Below, piece by piece: positions 12,038 to 23,270 of a stretch of 64,000 nt of DNA (the first letter of the stretch is position 1; the number at the start of each line of letters is the position of its first letter). The notes beneath the pieces are model-generated. The model ran no database searches, was not told the DNA's origin, and saw nothing but the letters and a program-made list of their open reading frames with translations. The stretch comes from Bryum argenteum (Eukaryota; Streptophyta; Bryopsida; Bryales; Bryaceae). The stretch is taken from assembly GCA_037043015.1 (NCBI GenBank), contig CM073321.1, positions 36,124,101 through 36,188,100 of the forward strand. Reading direction: 5' to 3'. A program made the position numbers and the translations under genes.

Positions 12038-13560
12038 TGGGTTCGGGATGGTTCTGCTCGCCGTGTTGGTTATACTTGTTCACTCCATGGACTTATTTTT
12101 TGCCGAATCCAGCACCTTGATTGCCGAATTCCAAGGCTGGGATCATGAGCTCGTCTTGATGCTTCTGGTTGTCCTCGTGGCTCGGTTTGTGAAGGCCGTG
12201 TGGGTCCTTCTTGTGCATGTGAATTTTTTGGTGTGAATGGGGGCCTTTTTGTTTTGGCAAATCCATCACCTACCTTCCAGACATTCGTCGAGGAAGTTCT
12301 TGGTTTGGGATGGTTCTACTCGCCGTGTTGGTTCTCCTTGTTCAGTTGACAGACTTATTTTTTGTCGAATCGAGCACCTTGATTGCCGAATTCCAAGGCT
12401 GGGATCATGAGCTAATCCTGATGCTTTTGGTTGTCCTCGTGGCTCGGTTCGTGAAGGCCGTGTGGGTCCTGCTTGTGCATGTGAATTTTTTGGTGTGAGT
12501 TGGGGCCTTTTTTTTTGCCGAATCCATCACCTACCTTCCAGACATTCATCGACGAAGCTTTGGGTTCAGGATGGTTCCGCTCGCCCTGTTGGTTATGCTT
12601 GTTCAGTCGAGAGACTTATATTTTGCCGAATCCAGCACCTTGATTGCCGAATTCCATAAGCTGGGATCATGAGCTCGTCCTGATGCTTCTGGTTGTCCCT
12701 TTGGCTGGGTTCGTGAAGGCCGTGTGGGTCCTTCTTGTGCATGTGAATTTTTTGGTGTGAGTTGAGGCCTTTTTTTTGCCAAATCCATCACCTACCTTCC
12801 AGACATTCGTCGAGGAAGTTCTTGGTTTGGGATGGTTCTGCTCGCCGTGTTGGTTCTCCTTGTTCAGTTGACAGACTTATTTTTTGTCGAATCGAGCACC
12901 TTGATTGCCGAATTCCAAGGCTGGGATCATGAGCTAATCCTGATGCTTCTGGTTGTCCTCGTGGCTCGGTTCGTGAAGGCCATGTGGGTCCTGCTTGTGC
13001 ATGTGAATTTTTTGGTGTGAGTTGAGGCCTTTTTTTTGCCGAATCCATCACCTACCTTCCTGACATTCGTCGACGAAGCTCTGGGTTTGAGATGGTTCCG
13101 CTCGCCATGTTGGTTATGCTTATTCACTCGAGGGACTTATTATTTGCCTAATCCTGCACCTTGATTGCCGAATTCCATAGGCAGGGATCTTGAGCTCGTC
13201 CTGATGCTTCTGGTTGTCTTCTCGGCTGGGTTCGTGAAGGCCGTGTGGGTCCTGCTTGTGCATGTGAATTTTTTGGTGTGAAAGGGGGGCTTTTTTTTTG
13301 CCGAATCCATCACCTACCTTCCAGACATTCTTCGACGAAGCTCTGGGTTCGGGTTGGTTCTACTCGCCCTGTTGGTTCTCCTTGTTCAGTCGACAGACTT
13401 ATTTTTTGCCGAATCCAGCACGTTGATTGCCGAATTCCAGAGGCTGGGGTGATGAGCTCGTCCTGATGCTTCTGGTTGTCCTCGTGGCTGGGTTTGTGAA
13501 GGCCTTGTGGGTTATGCTTGTGCTTGTGAATTTTTCGGGGTTCTCGTATGGGGTGGGCAG
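12038..13560. repeat. 262-bp satellite array, second block (about 6 units)
   Basis: Same unit as at 5333-8242, with starts near 12038, 12303, 12562, 12824, 13085 and 13348, running out in a diverged partial copy near 13560. Forward orientation as in the first block. The CACTA element divides what was probably one array. Confidence 0.9.
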
Positions 13561-13774
13561 GGTCCTGTTTTAGACCGAATTATCAGATACTATATGCGAT
13601 TTGCTCTAGCGGGGTGCTGCTGGATTTTTCTTTTCTTAATTATGTTAGGCTTGGAATGTGTTTTGATGTGTAAATGCAAGAGATTTGTTTTAATATTTAT
13701 TATGTTTGTGAAGTTCTTTGGCTTTGTATAGTATCTAATATTTTGCATGGTGGTGCTTTTGTCTTGTATTGCAG
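13561..13774. other. 3' end of the large intron
   Basis: AT/T-rich sequence ending in TTTTGTCTTGTATTGCAG, a good polypyrimidine tract and acceptor for the exon at 13775. Confidence 0.4.
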
Positions 13775-14086
13775 GAATTGTTAAAGCCACTTGCAGTTCA
13801 TCCAGAAAAGGAATCTGATGCAGACAGCGACCTCTCCACTTTGAGAGACAAAAAGTTAGTTTACGTGGAGTCCCGTCGATTAGTAATACCCTTGTCTTCG
13901 GTTCCAGAAACTCCGCCTTCTCTCACCCCTGTCTGTCACACTTCACGTGTTGACGTTGATCGGGTTGTGATTAGCAAGCGCATTAAGAACAATGAGGCCA
14001 AAGCTTGGCGTATCCAAGAGAAAGAATTAGCTAGACTTGCACCCAGACGTTCTCCGCGACTTGCCGCAACGTTGAAATCTGCTTAA
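13775..14086 (+). CDS. Exon 2 of the large-intron gene, basic C-terminus
   Basis: Starts after TTGCAG in phase 0 with ELLKPLAVHPEKES and runs to a TAA at 14084-14086. The end is basic and Arg/Pro-rich (RLAPRRSPRLAATLKSA), possibly a nucleic-acid binding tail. It would join the exon ending at 5119. It ends 140 bp before the start of the methyltransferase-like gene on the same strand, so a shared transcript cannot be excluded. Confidence 0.4.
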   Translation, partial: ELLKPLAVHPEKESDADSDLSTLRDKKLVYVESRRLVIPLSSVPETPPSLTPVCHTSRVDVDRVVISKRIKNNEAKAWRIQEKELARLAPRRSPRLAATLKSA

Positions 14087-14226
14087 TTGTATCCATTGAT
14101 TATATGATATGTTTATCATATACTTCACTATACAAAGGTTTTAAATTTCTTTCTATATCTCTATGTTACTTTGATATCTTCTTATTCTATTTGTGCTATG
14201 TTGTATTCAGGTTTTTGTATCGTCAG

Positions 14227-17200
14227 ATGAACATAGCTCAAGATCAATCCGTCCAAGACGAGGAAGCCACACCAACTCCGCTTCATTCTCCACCAACTCG
14301 ATCTCTGGATGAGAATGAGCTCTTACATGACAGTGGTAGAAGTGCTCAAGACGTGGGCAACGCGGTTCTCAAGGAAAGTCCATTGGAAACTGACTGTCAA
14401 CTTCAACCCATGCACGATCACAATGGAGACGTCTCTCATTCTGAAGATGATGACACTCCATTGCCGGGAAGTGTCAACATCAGGATTGTCCACATGCCCC
14501 CTCATCTCCAAAACAAATATCCCTACTGGAGTGCAAATGAGATGCGAATGATTCACAAAAGTGATTCTATCGCCATTATCAACAGGTTACGATACAAACC
14601 TGTGAAGAAGTCTCGCATGCTAATTCCATTGTGTTGTCTTGTTTGTTATCCTAAGGTTCGACCTATCTCCGAACAAGACGTACGAAAGTTGGAGAATGAG
14701 TTTAACAAAGGCTATCGCGAAGGCGACCGGGTCATGTACGTTTCTCCCTTTGATAGGAAAGGAGAGAGAAGATGATTGACAACGGAGATGCAGTGTGGAC
14801 GAATCCACTTTGGAAATCTGCAAATGAAGAGTTTGAGAAGACGTTGCTGTTTGATCCGGATCTTCAACACTTGAGTGATAAGTACTTTTACGTGTACGAA
14901 GGTAACCACCGTGTTACGGCGTGGATGCGTCACATTGAAAGGTACCATAAGATGGATACATCGTGGGACATGTCCGTGGATTGTATCGTACTTGATGCAC
15001 AAGAAGAGAGCAACCTCCTGCTTGACGCTATGAACGACATAAACTGGTGAGTCATTCTCATATTTTCCGAAAACAATTTATATGTATTCTATATATCTTC
15101 AATATCTCTCGTGTTTCATCCGACTATGCAGGTCTACTGTACATGACCATGTCGAAGACGGTTTGTGTGCGAAATTGCAGCGCGTGAGGAAGTTCGGAAA
15201 ATTGAAACTCAAGGATTTCAAGGATCTGATATCTCCTGAGGATTACAAAATTTGCAAGAACGCTAAGGCAAAAAAAGATACTTGGTACCCTGTAACAGTT
15301 GACGTTTTTGTAAAGTTCTTATACGCGGTAAGTTGGGTTTAATGTGTCTCAAATTTGATTCTTTCTGTTCGGTTCTTTACACCTTATTAATGATTTTTAT
15401 ATGTTATACAGAGGAGATTAGCAAAAGCATCAGATAACGTTGAAACAAATTACTACGCCACCGTCCCAAAGGAGAAACAAACTGGACCCGGAGTATGGAG
15501 TGCCATGGATTATGCAATCAAGGCAGAAATCAAGTCGATTTGTGGCAAAAACTTTGACAAGATGGTCGCTGTGGTTAACAACAAACTTGGGAAAGTATTT
15601 GCGCAGGAGGTAAAGAAAGCACCCTTTTCCTATTTCACATGACTATACTTGTAATCATGTTTTATAACTTGATTCTTTCTGATGGATTTCATGTGCAGAT
15701 TTATTCCCATTACAGCAAGAACTTGAAACCCGATATGACAATCGATCGCTTACAAATGGTAGCTACTACCAATGTTCATTGCGATTTCAAGGGAAAGTGG
15801 CTCCAATGGTGGAACTCATCAGACGAAGTTCGACGATCTTTTCGCTTCCCTGATGAACGTCCAATGAAAGATAAAGCTCTGGTGGCATTTTTGCATCGCG
15901 CATCTCTTTGGGCACAAGTATCTTTCATTATCGTTACGTGTTGTTAAAGTTAGAGTTCATATGGTATTTTCATCTTTAAAATGTTTTCTTTTTTCACAGC
16001 TCGAGCATGCACTTCAAAGTGAATTGCAAAACTTGATTGACAACGAAAACCTCAACATTGAGTGGTCTAGTGTTGTCCTAAAGCCATCTGAGTATGTGGA
16101 GAAGTGGAGGTTGTTCTTATGGGACAAGGCATTCAACAACTATCTTGGTCCTAATGCAAGCCCAAAGTTCATCAAAGGCTCAGATCTTCAAAAGATTACC
16201 GGGGGCAAAGTTACAATTAAACGGCTTTTATTCCGATATGTTTCTAATTTACTCTTCAATATTAATAAAATTGGTACAACTTGTTCAATGTTCACTATCT
16301 GATTTGTTCACATTTTTGTACGTACTTAAAACAAGAGCTCGTTGCGAAGGGAGCATTAGCGTCGTTCTCCATTCCAATGGAGTTTGAGGACATTTCAGTC
16401 ACGAATGATCCCCGAAGCTTTTTCTCCACAGCCTAACAAGAGCGGTTTACTAACTCCCAATTGACGACCGGTGGATGGTTTCTGGAGTGCCACGACAACT
16501 ACGTGCACAAGGAGGAGAAGCATCTTCTTCGGAACCTCGCATCTAACCCAGCTAACTCTGCACCGATGGACATTGACGACGATGAAGATGACGACCTCTC
16601 CATTTTGCGAGTCGCACCTGATCCAAGCTCTTCTCCTTCTTCACCAGTTGCAGTGCCCAAGTCTCGTGCAAACAGGAAGCGATGCAACTCTGTTGCAGAG
16701 CCTGTTGTAGATCTTGAGCAAGAATCCGAAGAAAATGTTCCTCCCCCAGAAGACATTGTAGGGCCTGAAGATGCTGATCTGACTCTGGCTTCAGCGGGAG
16801 CCGCAAATAATACAATTCAACACGGTGCAAGATTGACTCAACTTTCTACAGGTGGACTTACGAATGCGGGGTCCCCACCTCAATCATTCACCGTTGACCA
16901 CAACTCGCAGCAGTCCTCACGTTGTCTCAGCCAGCCAATATTCGCCAGACGCCCTCTTCCGAAACCCAATCACATTGGTAGCAGCTCGTCGTCGAAAATA
17001 ACAGTCACTCTGCCAATGAATCTGGAGAAGGAGAACATTGGAGATTTGGTTCACCAGTCATCGAAGAGTGCAAAATGAGATTCGCAAATCCTAGATATCG
17101 TCGAGCACATCAAGAAGGTATTATTTCATACATTTGTCATTCATAATCTCCCTTATTACGTTTTGTACTTGTAAATCTATTAGCCACTATCTAATTTTTG

Positions 17201-18512
17201 ACTTGTACCTCAGATTGGAAAAGACTGTAAGTACCCGTGTTCGGCGATGGAGTATGAACCCAAGCATCCAGGGATTGATCTCATTTTTGCAGATGCTCCC
17301 GAGAACTTGCCTGTACCAGGTGTGTCTCCAACAGAAATTCCATCCTGGAACCGGCGTGACAAAACCTACTTTGAAAGCTTCTTCGTGTTTGCCGCGTATC
17401 ATTTGACCGACGTTGGAGCCATTCTTCTGATGCATCCAAAATATCGTAGAATCGAGCGTACTCTCGATTCCGAGTTCCATACATATAGTTTTTGTCTTGT
17501 TTGAGACTGGTGGGGATATAATCCCCTCCCTATGGCCTCTACGGTACCCAAACCGAAAGAGGTACGAAACATATTCTAGTTTCCAATTTCACAATTCATG
17601 GTTATTGCCTTCTATGCATTTGTATTAATGTATCTATACTTGTGTTTTGCAGACTCACTGCTTCCATATCAAAGTGTATGTTCGCAAAGAGTATGTTTCG
17701 AAGTTCCAAACTCGACAAGTGGCACACGCATACGCGGGTGTGGCAATCGTACCTGATGAGGAAGACCACCTCTGTAACTTTGCAGAGAAAGAAACCTTGT
17801 GTTATCGTCCAGACGGTACGCCGTGGCGAGGCTCACGAGAAAAGGAGCCCTCCTTCATTCAATGTTTCGTCGATTGTCTCACGGACGAGGGGGGTATAGT
17901 CTTCGACTGGAGCGCAAGTACAGGTAATGTTTCCATAGACTCTACATTAGAATCTGTTTCTACATTTCGCATTTTTAACGTGGGCTTTCGATTTTGTTAG
18001 ATGCATCTGTAATTGCTTGCGCGCGCTCCAACCGACACCTTATTGCTATGGAACCTGATGAAGAGATCTTTGATAGTGTACTTGCGAATTACAAGAATGG
18101 TCCTCCCGGTGATGAGGAAAGTGGAGAATCAGCCCCTCCCGCAGACTATGACTCTGACGAACCGGTCGTGTTGAAGCCACTAAAGTTCATTGGTGCGTAA
18201 TACCATCTTGTATTCTCTTTTACAATTTTAAATTACGCATTTACAAATCGGTAGGACTGACTTTCTTAGCAATTTTAGGATTGCAGGTCTGAAAGAGCGA
18301 TTGACTCGCAACGCTCATCTCTACAAAGTCCTCCATCAAAATTCATACTACCATCTTACGCTGAGCGTCTTGCTCAAGAGTTTGTTCAAGCTTCATCTCT
18401 CATTTTGTCTGACACTCTACGTCGACGTTATAGCAATAGTGTGCTTAAATTTATAGACTTTGAGGCTGATGAATGTGATCAGCACTTTAATGGTACTACA
18501 CCGTCTGCCTAG
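14227..18512 (+). pseudogene. ParB-like / N6-N4 DNA methyltransferase-like fusion, about 10 exons, broken
   Basis: Exons read: 14227-15046, 15132-15327, 15412-15609, 15699-15917, 16000-16209, 16338-17117, 17214-17561, 17653-17923, 18001-18196, 18287-18512. All introns are GT/AG, 75-130 bp. The N-terminal part fits a ParB-type fold: IRIVHMPPHL, then YVYEGNHRVTAWMRHI (the NHR motif), then VDCIVLDAQE with LLLDAMNDIN. A 200-aa acidic/Ser-rich linker (16460-17075) follows. The C-terminal part has the beta-class order of an N6_N4 methylase: motif IV-like IDLIFADAPEN, GAILLMHP, then motif I-like GGIVFDWSAST, and RHLIAMEPDEEIFD. DPPY is DAPE and FxGxG is altered, so catalysis is doubtful. Breaks: a one-base shift in a purine run near 14765, TAA at 16434, TGA at 17076 and TGA at 17502. 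The fusion is typical of bacteria and phages, so ancient transfer followed by intron gain is inferred. Confidence 0.6.
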
Positions 18513-19713
18513 TTTGTGATTTGTTTTCTGATAGGTACTGAACATGGTAGCGCCATTCATTTGTAGTTTACCATGATCTATTACTTACATACTATCTATA
18601 TGTGTTTTTCAATATATACGGTTTAATATTTTTAATTATCGTGATTATCGTTGATAGCTTATCCTACACTAAGTGCTTCAAGTATTATTATAAGTATCTC
18701 AATACTATGTGATCTAAAGCCATGCTTGCCTTTAATGGTGACGTCAGCCCTAATTTTGATGTATCTTCTTCAACTTTAATTTCAATGCATCAGTGTATGT
18801 AAATGTTTAAGTTCTAAACTCAATGCAGACGAAAAGTTTCAGAAGGTTTGTTTTTATTTTCCATTGGAGTGATTAAATCTTGCCATTGTTGGTAGGGGCT
18901 ATACTCCAGTATTTGTATAGCTCAGGATAGCGGCTTTAAGACACAATGCAACGCTCAAACGAGGTCAGAGGAATCAAACTCGGACCACTACAATGCCACG
19001 TGAAAATCTTCTTGTACACCTTACAAGGAGAGACGGAAAGACGACGTGTAGTTATAAATTTCAGATTATATAAACCGAAGCATTTACATATAATTCTGAC
19101 AAGTGTAATAGGAAATTGATGACGGCAGCCCTAATTAGTTTCTAAATATTAAAAACGGTAAAATAAACTTATTGATTACATAAAGGGCCATTCCAAATTT
19201 TGGTTTAGATTTTGTATATAATTTGAATTGTATAGGTTACACATGATGATGTCAGCCTATAATTTAATCAACTTCTATTTAAACTTGCAAATGTGGATTA
19301 TTTCTGAAATATTGTATGACCTCAATACCATGAAAATAAATGGATAAAGGACCTATATCCACGGTTTTGGGTACTTTTTTGCCTAAAAATGACCATTTCA
19401 AAAATTCAGAACCACCCATTTCATGGTAATATGGCTATTAACTTCTAATTTTTTTTTTTTGCAATGAGTGGTAAGAGGGTCTTGATCTTTCATGAAAAAA
19501 AAGAAAATCTGCCAATCACCGCTCTCCGCTCACACCGGTGCATTCCCCCACCTTTGCAATTCAGAATGAGATCCAAAGTATGCATTGGCATTCTTCTAGT
19601 GTCACCATTTGGTCCATAGAACCCTCATTAGAGCTCCACCTACAGAGGATGGTGAAGAAGGTGGTTTTGTCAAACATACTCATTATTACATCTCTGATGA
19701 TAAGATGCATGAT
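18513..19713. other. Intergenic, no gene seen
   Basis: AT-rich sequence with no convincing coding frame or repeat boundary. The last part (19538-19713) has a short open frame on both strands that is cut by the solo LTR; I do not recognise it. Confidence 0.3.
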
Positions 19714-21235
19714 TGTCACATCCCTTTCCAAAGGATGCCCGAACACCGTGGTGAGCCAAGAGGACCCCGGGAGTGACGTTCCGGGCTTGGCAAGAGACAA
19801 GGTGAGGAGACCAAGGAGAGTCCCGAGCAAACAGCACGCAATAGCGTTGTGCTTGGGACGAACTTGGTGGCGTGTCTTACATGGTTGGAAATCTTGTTTG
19901 AGCACGCACCCATGGGTCCAAAGAACGCGCGATTTGGAGTTGTGAGTCATGAGATATGACTCTCCAAAGTTGGAGCGCGTTCCGGGACACTCCGGGACTC
20001 GGGAGTGTTGCCTTTCGGGACTCAAAATGTCGTCCTTCATGGATGGCGGCATGTTGCATGTCTTTGGAAAGCTCTGGACATGAGCTTTCCAAAATGCTAA
20101 GGCTCGTGAGAAGCAAAACAATGCTTTGGGAGATATGGCTCTCCAAAGCATCGGGACTTCGGGACTCCGGGACTGCTGCCTCCCGGGACTCCCGAATGTT
20201 CAGAGGAGCATAGCTCCCACATGCAAGCTCCGATTGGGACAAGTGAGGAGTTCATCGACATCTACTCGAAGAGTAGATGTTGAAAATGGGCTCGCACGTC
20301 CCATTTGGATAACTGAGCTACAAGTTAGCCCGAGAAGAAGATACGGCCCGTTTTTGAGACTAAGGCAAAAACGGGTGGTCTTCCAAAACAAAAGTGTGTC
20401 ACGGAAGGCCCCTCAACACAAGAGGTGGGGCCTACCGAAGACTCCGGAGAGTACTATGAGGAGGGGTGGTCTCCCTCCTCACTTGCACATGGTGCCTTGA
20501 GGAGCCGGGGTGGCTCCAAGGGGTGAGGCTTGGGATGTGACCTCACTCCCGCACCTTGTGGAAAGTAGAGAGTGCTTTGGAGCCTCTCTAAACATGGGGT
20601 TGGGAAGTGTCCCTCTCCAAGTTAGTCCCCGTGATAAGTAATGCCGGTTCCTGGGAGTAACCGGGAATGGCTCAAAAGGGTGAGGCATGGAAATGAAGCC
20701 TCACTTCCACACCTTGGGCATTGTGGGATGCTCTTGAGCATCCCGCAACATTGGGTTGGAAAGAGTCCCGCTCCAAACTAGTCCCCGGGAAAACTAGTGC
20801 CGGATTCCGGGAGGATTTCCGGCAATGTCCCAAATGAAGTGAGAGACAAGAGTGGAAGGGGGACTAGTGGGAAGTTGGACAATGGATAAGGGCGGTTAGC
20901 TCCGGGGGTGATTAGTAGCACCCTTGGGAGCTTGGACATTTGTGGAAGGCCGCCCCGTGCCACCAAGTGGCACGCCCATGTGTTGGTGGGAGTTCCGGGT
21001 TGGCATACCCATGTGTTGGTGGGAGTTCCGGGTAATGAGTACCGGATAATGAGTTATCGAGTCAAGGTGGGTTGGACACCTTGACTTAGAATGGTGCTAA
21101 CATTGTGTGTGTGTGGGGCACATGCAAGTGTTAGCAAAGTCGTGGCCGGTTGCTACCAACTAAGTGAGCCGTGATTCCGCTACCAAGTAAGGCTCACTAA
21201 GAAAAAGAAGAGTTGGAGTAATTAGGGTCGCGACA
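19714..21235. mobile_element. Solo LTR, family L1 (1522 bp, TSD ATGAT)
   Basis: Begins TGTCACATCCC and ends GGGTCGCGACA, so it has TG..CA ends with a short TGTC/GACA inversion. It is flanked by the same five bases, ATGAT, at 19709-19713 and 21236-21240. No internal gag or pol lies between, so it is a solo LTR left by recombination. GC-rich, with repeated phrases such as GGGACTCCGGGACT. The many open frames inside have no recognisable product. Related pieces lie at 44182-45532 and 54474-55140. Confidence 0.85.
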
Positions 21236-21251
21236 ATGATAGTTTGTTTGT

Positions 21252-22496
21252 TCAGCATTGTTTGATGTTGCATTGGAATTGGGCCTTGAGGAACGCCAAC
21301 CGGTCGTTGCAGAGGTCGAGAGATTTCTCATACCCCTCCACTTCCTTCCGAGCGTTGTTCCGAGCAAATGACGCAGCCTGCCTCCCGTTTCTGCTAACAA
21401 TAATTTCAACTCCCAACAACTTGATGAGACTCTCAATCCTTTCTACTCGCTCAGCAATCTTGAGCACTGTGTCCACCTCTTGCCTATTTGGTATGCGGGA
21501 TGCACAAACCTCAGACACATCCTACTCAGAAACCCATCAAAGGAGGGAAATTGTAAGTTAACCCTAAAAAGTGAACACATCAACACAGCAGTGGAAACAA
21601 GAAGTGAACGCAGAGCTCAACTTCTTCGAAGTCCCTGGCGTCTCCAAGCCCAGCGTCTTCGTTATGTCCACCTTCTCCTTCTTCAGCCGCTTCCAGGTCA
21701 CCTTCGTAGGAGGGTGACCAAACTTTTTGGCATACAGGAGCTTCTCCCTTTGAATTCTCACTGCCCTCCGCTGCGTCTCGTTAGTTTCCTGAGCAAACGC
21801 GCACCAAGCAATCGTCCCCACCCCAGAAGCCACCTCTTGCGTGATGCCCCTTGCAAACTGAACCTTCAAAAAGGACGGCATGGAATTCTGAGAATGCTCG
21901 TAAATCCGCCATTGGATATCCCTCGCGTGCGTAAGGACGTCCCGCCTCTTGCAACCTTGCCACTTTAAGCCAACACACTCTCTGTACCCCCACCTTATTC
22001 CAAACAGCTGACACACCTACTCATCAGGCACGTCCTTCTTGTTGAGGCGATGGGCGTTGATTTCGCCCTCATCGAGACCGAGCTTCTTGAAGTATTTGTA
22101 AAAGAGCGCACAAGACTCTTTCTGCATCTTCGCGAGCTGGGCGTCGACGTCTAGGCCGTCGTCATTGAGATCGAGATCATTATCGAGATGATCTTCGTCT
22201 TCCTCCTCTTCGATACCCAAAGACGGTAGGCAGGATACAGCAGCTTCCTTTGAAGACAACGGCGTACTCTGCTTCAAACAATCATCTTTTGATGAACCGG
22301 CTTTCTTCGAAGCATGCGCCTTCTTCAAAACCGTGGCCCTAAACTCCGCTACCTTCTTCTCGCCAACAATCTTCTTCGCCTCCCCCGCCTTCTTCGACTC
22401 TAAAACCGCCTTCTTCGCCTCCGCCGCCTTCTTCGCTTCTAACACCTTCCTGTCGTTCTTCAGCAGGTTCTTCTCCGAGCGCTCCATCACTAGCAT
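21252..22496 (-). pseudogene. Lysine-rich coiled-coil protein gene with an in-frame stop
   Basis: First block 22496-22017 starts MLVMERSEKNLLKNDRK and has a Lys/Ala/Glu heptad-like run (AEAKKA repeated), then an acidic stretch (EEEEDEDHLDNDLDLNDD). The frame stops at TAG 22019-22017 and reopens at once in the same frame as CQLFGIRWGYRECVG to 21564; TAG for CAG would explain it. A last exon is likely at about 21522-21252 after the acceptor TCTGAGTAG, with KIAERVERIESLIKLLGVE as a coiled coil. The family is not recognised. The gene ends 12 bp from the target duplication of the solo LTR, which may have cut its 3' side. Confidence 0.45.
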
Positions 22497-23270
22497 TCCC
22501 TAAACCTGCACCCACCCCAAATCCAGAAAAAGAACAAAAACCGCTACACTTCCTGACCAGCTACTCGCTCACGCTTTAGACCACGCACACAAAACAATGC
22601 TCACAGCTTCTACGCCGCTCCGAACCCTCACGGTTTCAGAAACGCCTCTCACTAGAAACCCTAGTCTATTACTCAAAAACGCCTCTCAATCAACTATTCT
22701 CTTGCACCACCTGCAATAACAGTAATGACGAGCTCGGACATCGTAAAACCAAAATTCCTCACACTAAAACCTTACGGAAATCCGACTTCTACACTCACTA
22801 GAAACTCTCGCGGTTTCAAATTGTCTACAACTCAATGCTTCCTAGTCGCGCCACCTGCTCCTTCCCTCCAGCTATCAAGGACAACACAACATTGTGAAGG
22901 CGCGCAATCACGGTGGTTAAAAAAAAGCTCAAAAACTACAAAGTTCGAATTGGCGAGTCGGCCGAATGGCGCAACGGAAAAGAGAGAGACGATGATGACC
23001 AGTGATCACTGGTCGCCATTGGAGGCAACCGGTGATCACCGGTCACCATCAGGCTCATAGCTGCCAATAACAAAAGCCTCACAGAATTTTGGGGGCTGAA
23101 AAAGAAAAGGGACCCACCCTACTGCCATATTATCCAGGCTGCATTGATGATACTGACATACAAAGGATTCAATGTACCTCCCCCTAAACTCCAAAAACAA
23201 AGCTTTGACTTTCAGTACTTAGAGAGTACTTTTTTTTGGCGGAGAGTGCACCCACTCTAGTGTGCTTACA
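22497..23270. promoter_or_regulatory. Upstream region with two adjacent perfect palindromes
   Basis: This region lies upstream of the minus-strand lysine-rich gene. It holds GACCAGTGATCACTGGTC (22997-23014, perfect 18-bp palindrome) and, 13 bp on, ACCGGTGATCACCGGT (23028-23043, perfect 16-bp palindrome). Both share the core GTGATCAC. The spacing centre to centre is 30 bp, near three helical turns. This looks like a paired binding site for a dimeric factor; the function is unknown. A plus-strand open frame at 22725-23060 lies across it and is not supported. Confidence 0.35.

Noticed and set aside
5333-13560. Regular direct repeats considered as a CRISPR array
   Set aside because: Units are 262 bp, contiguous without unique spacers, in a eukaryotic intron.
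16392-16437. Tiny intron to bypass the TAA at 16434 (TTTTTCTCCACAG acceptor)
   Set aside because: It would need an intron of about 35 bp with a poor donor (GTCACG); a nonsense change is simpler.
19561-20242. Minus-strand 121-196 aa frames
   Set aside because: They lie in or across the L1 solo LTR; similar frames appear in its other copies without conserved product.
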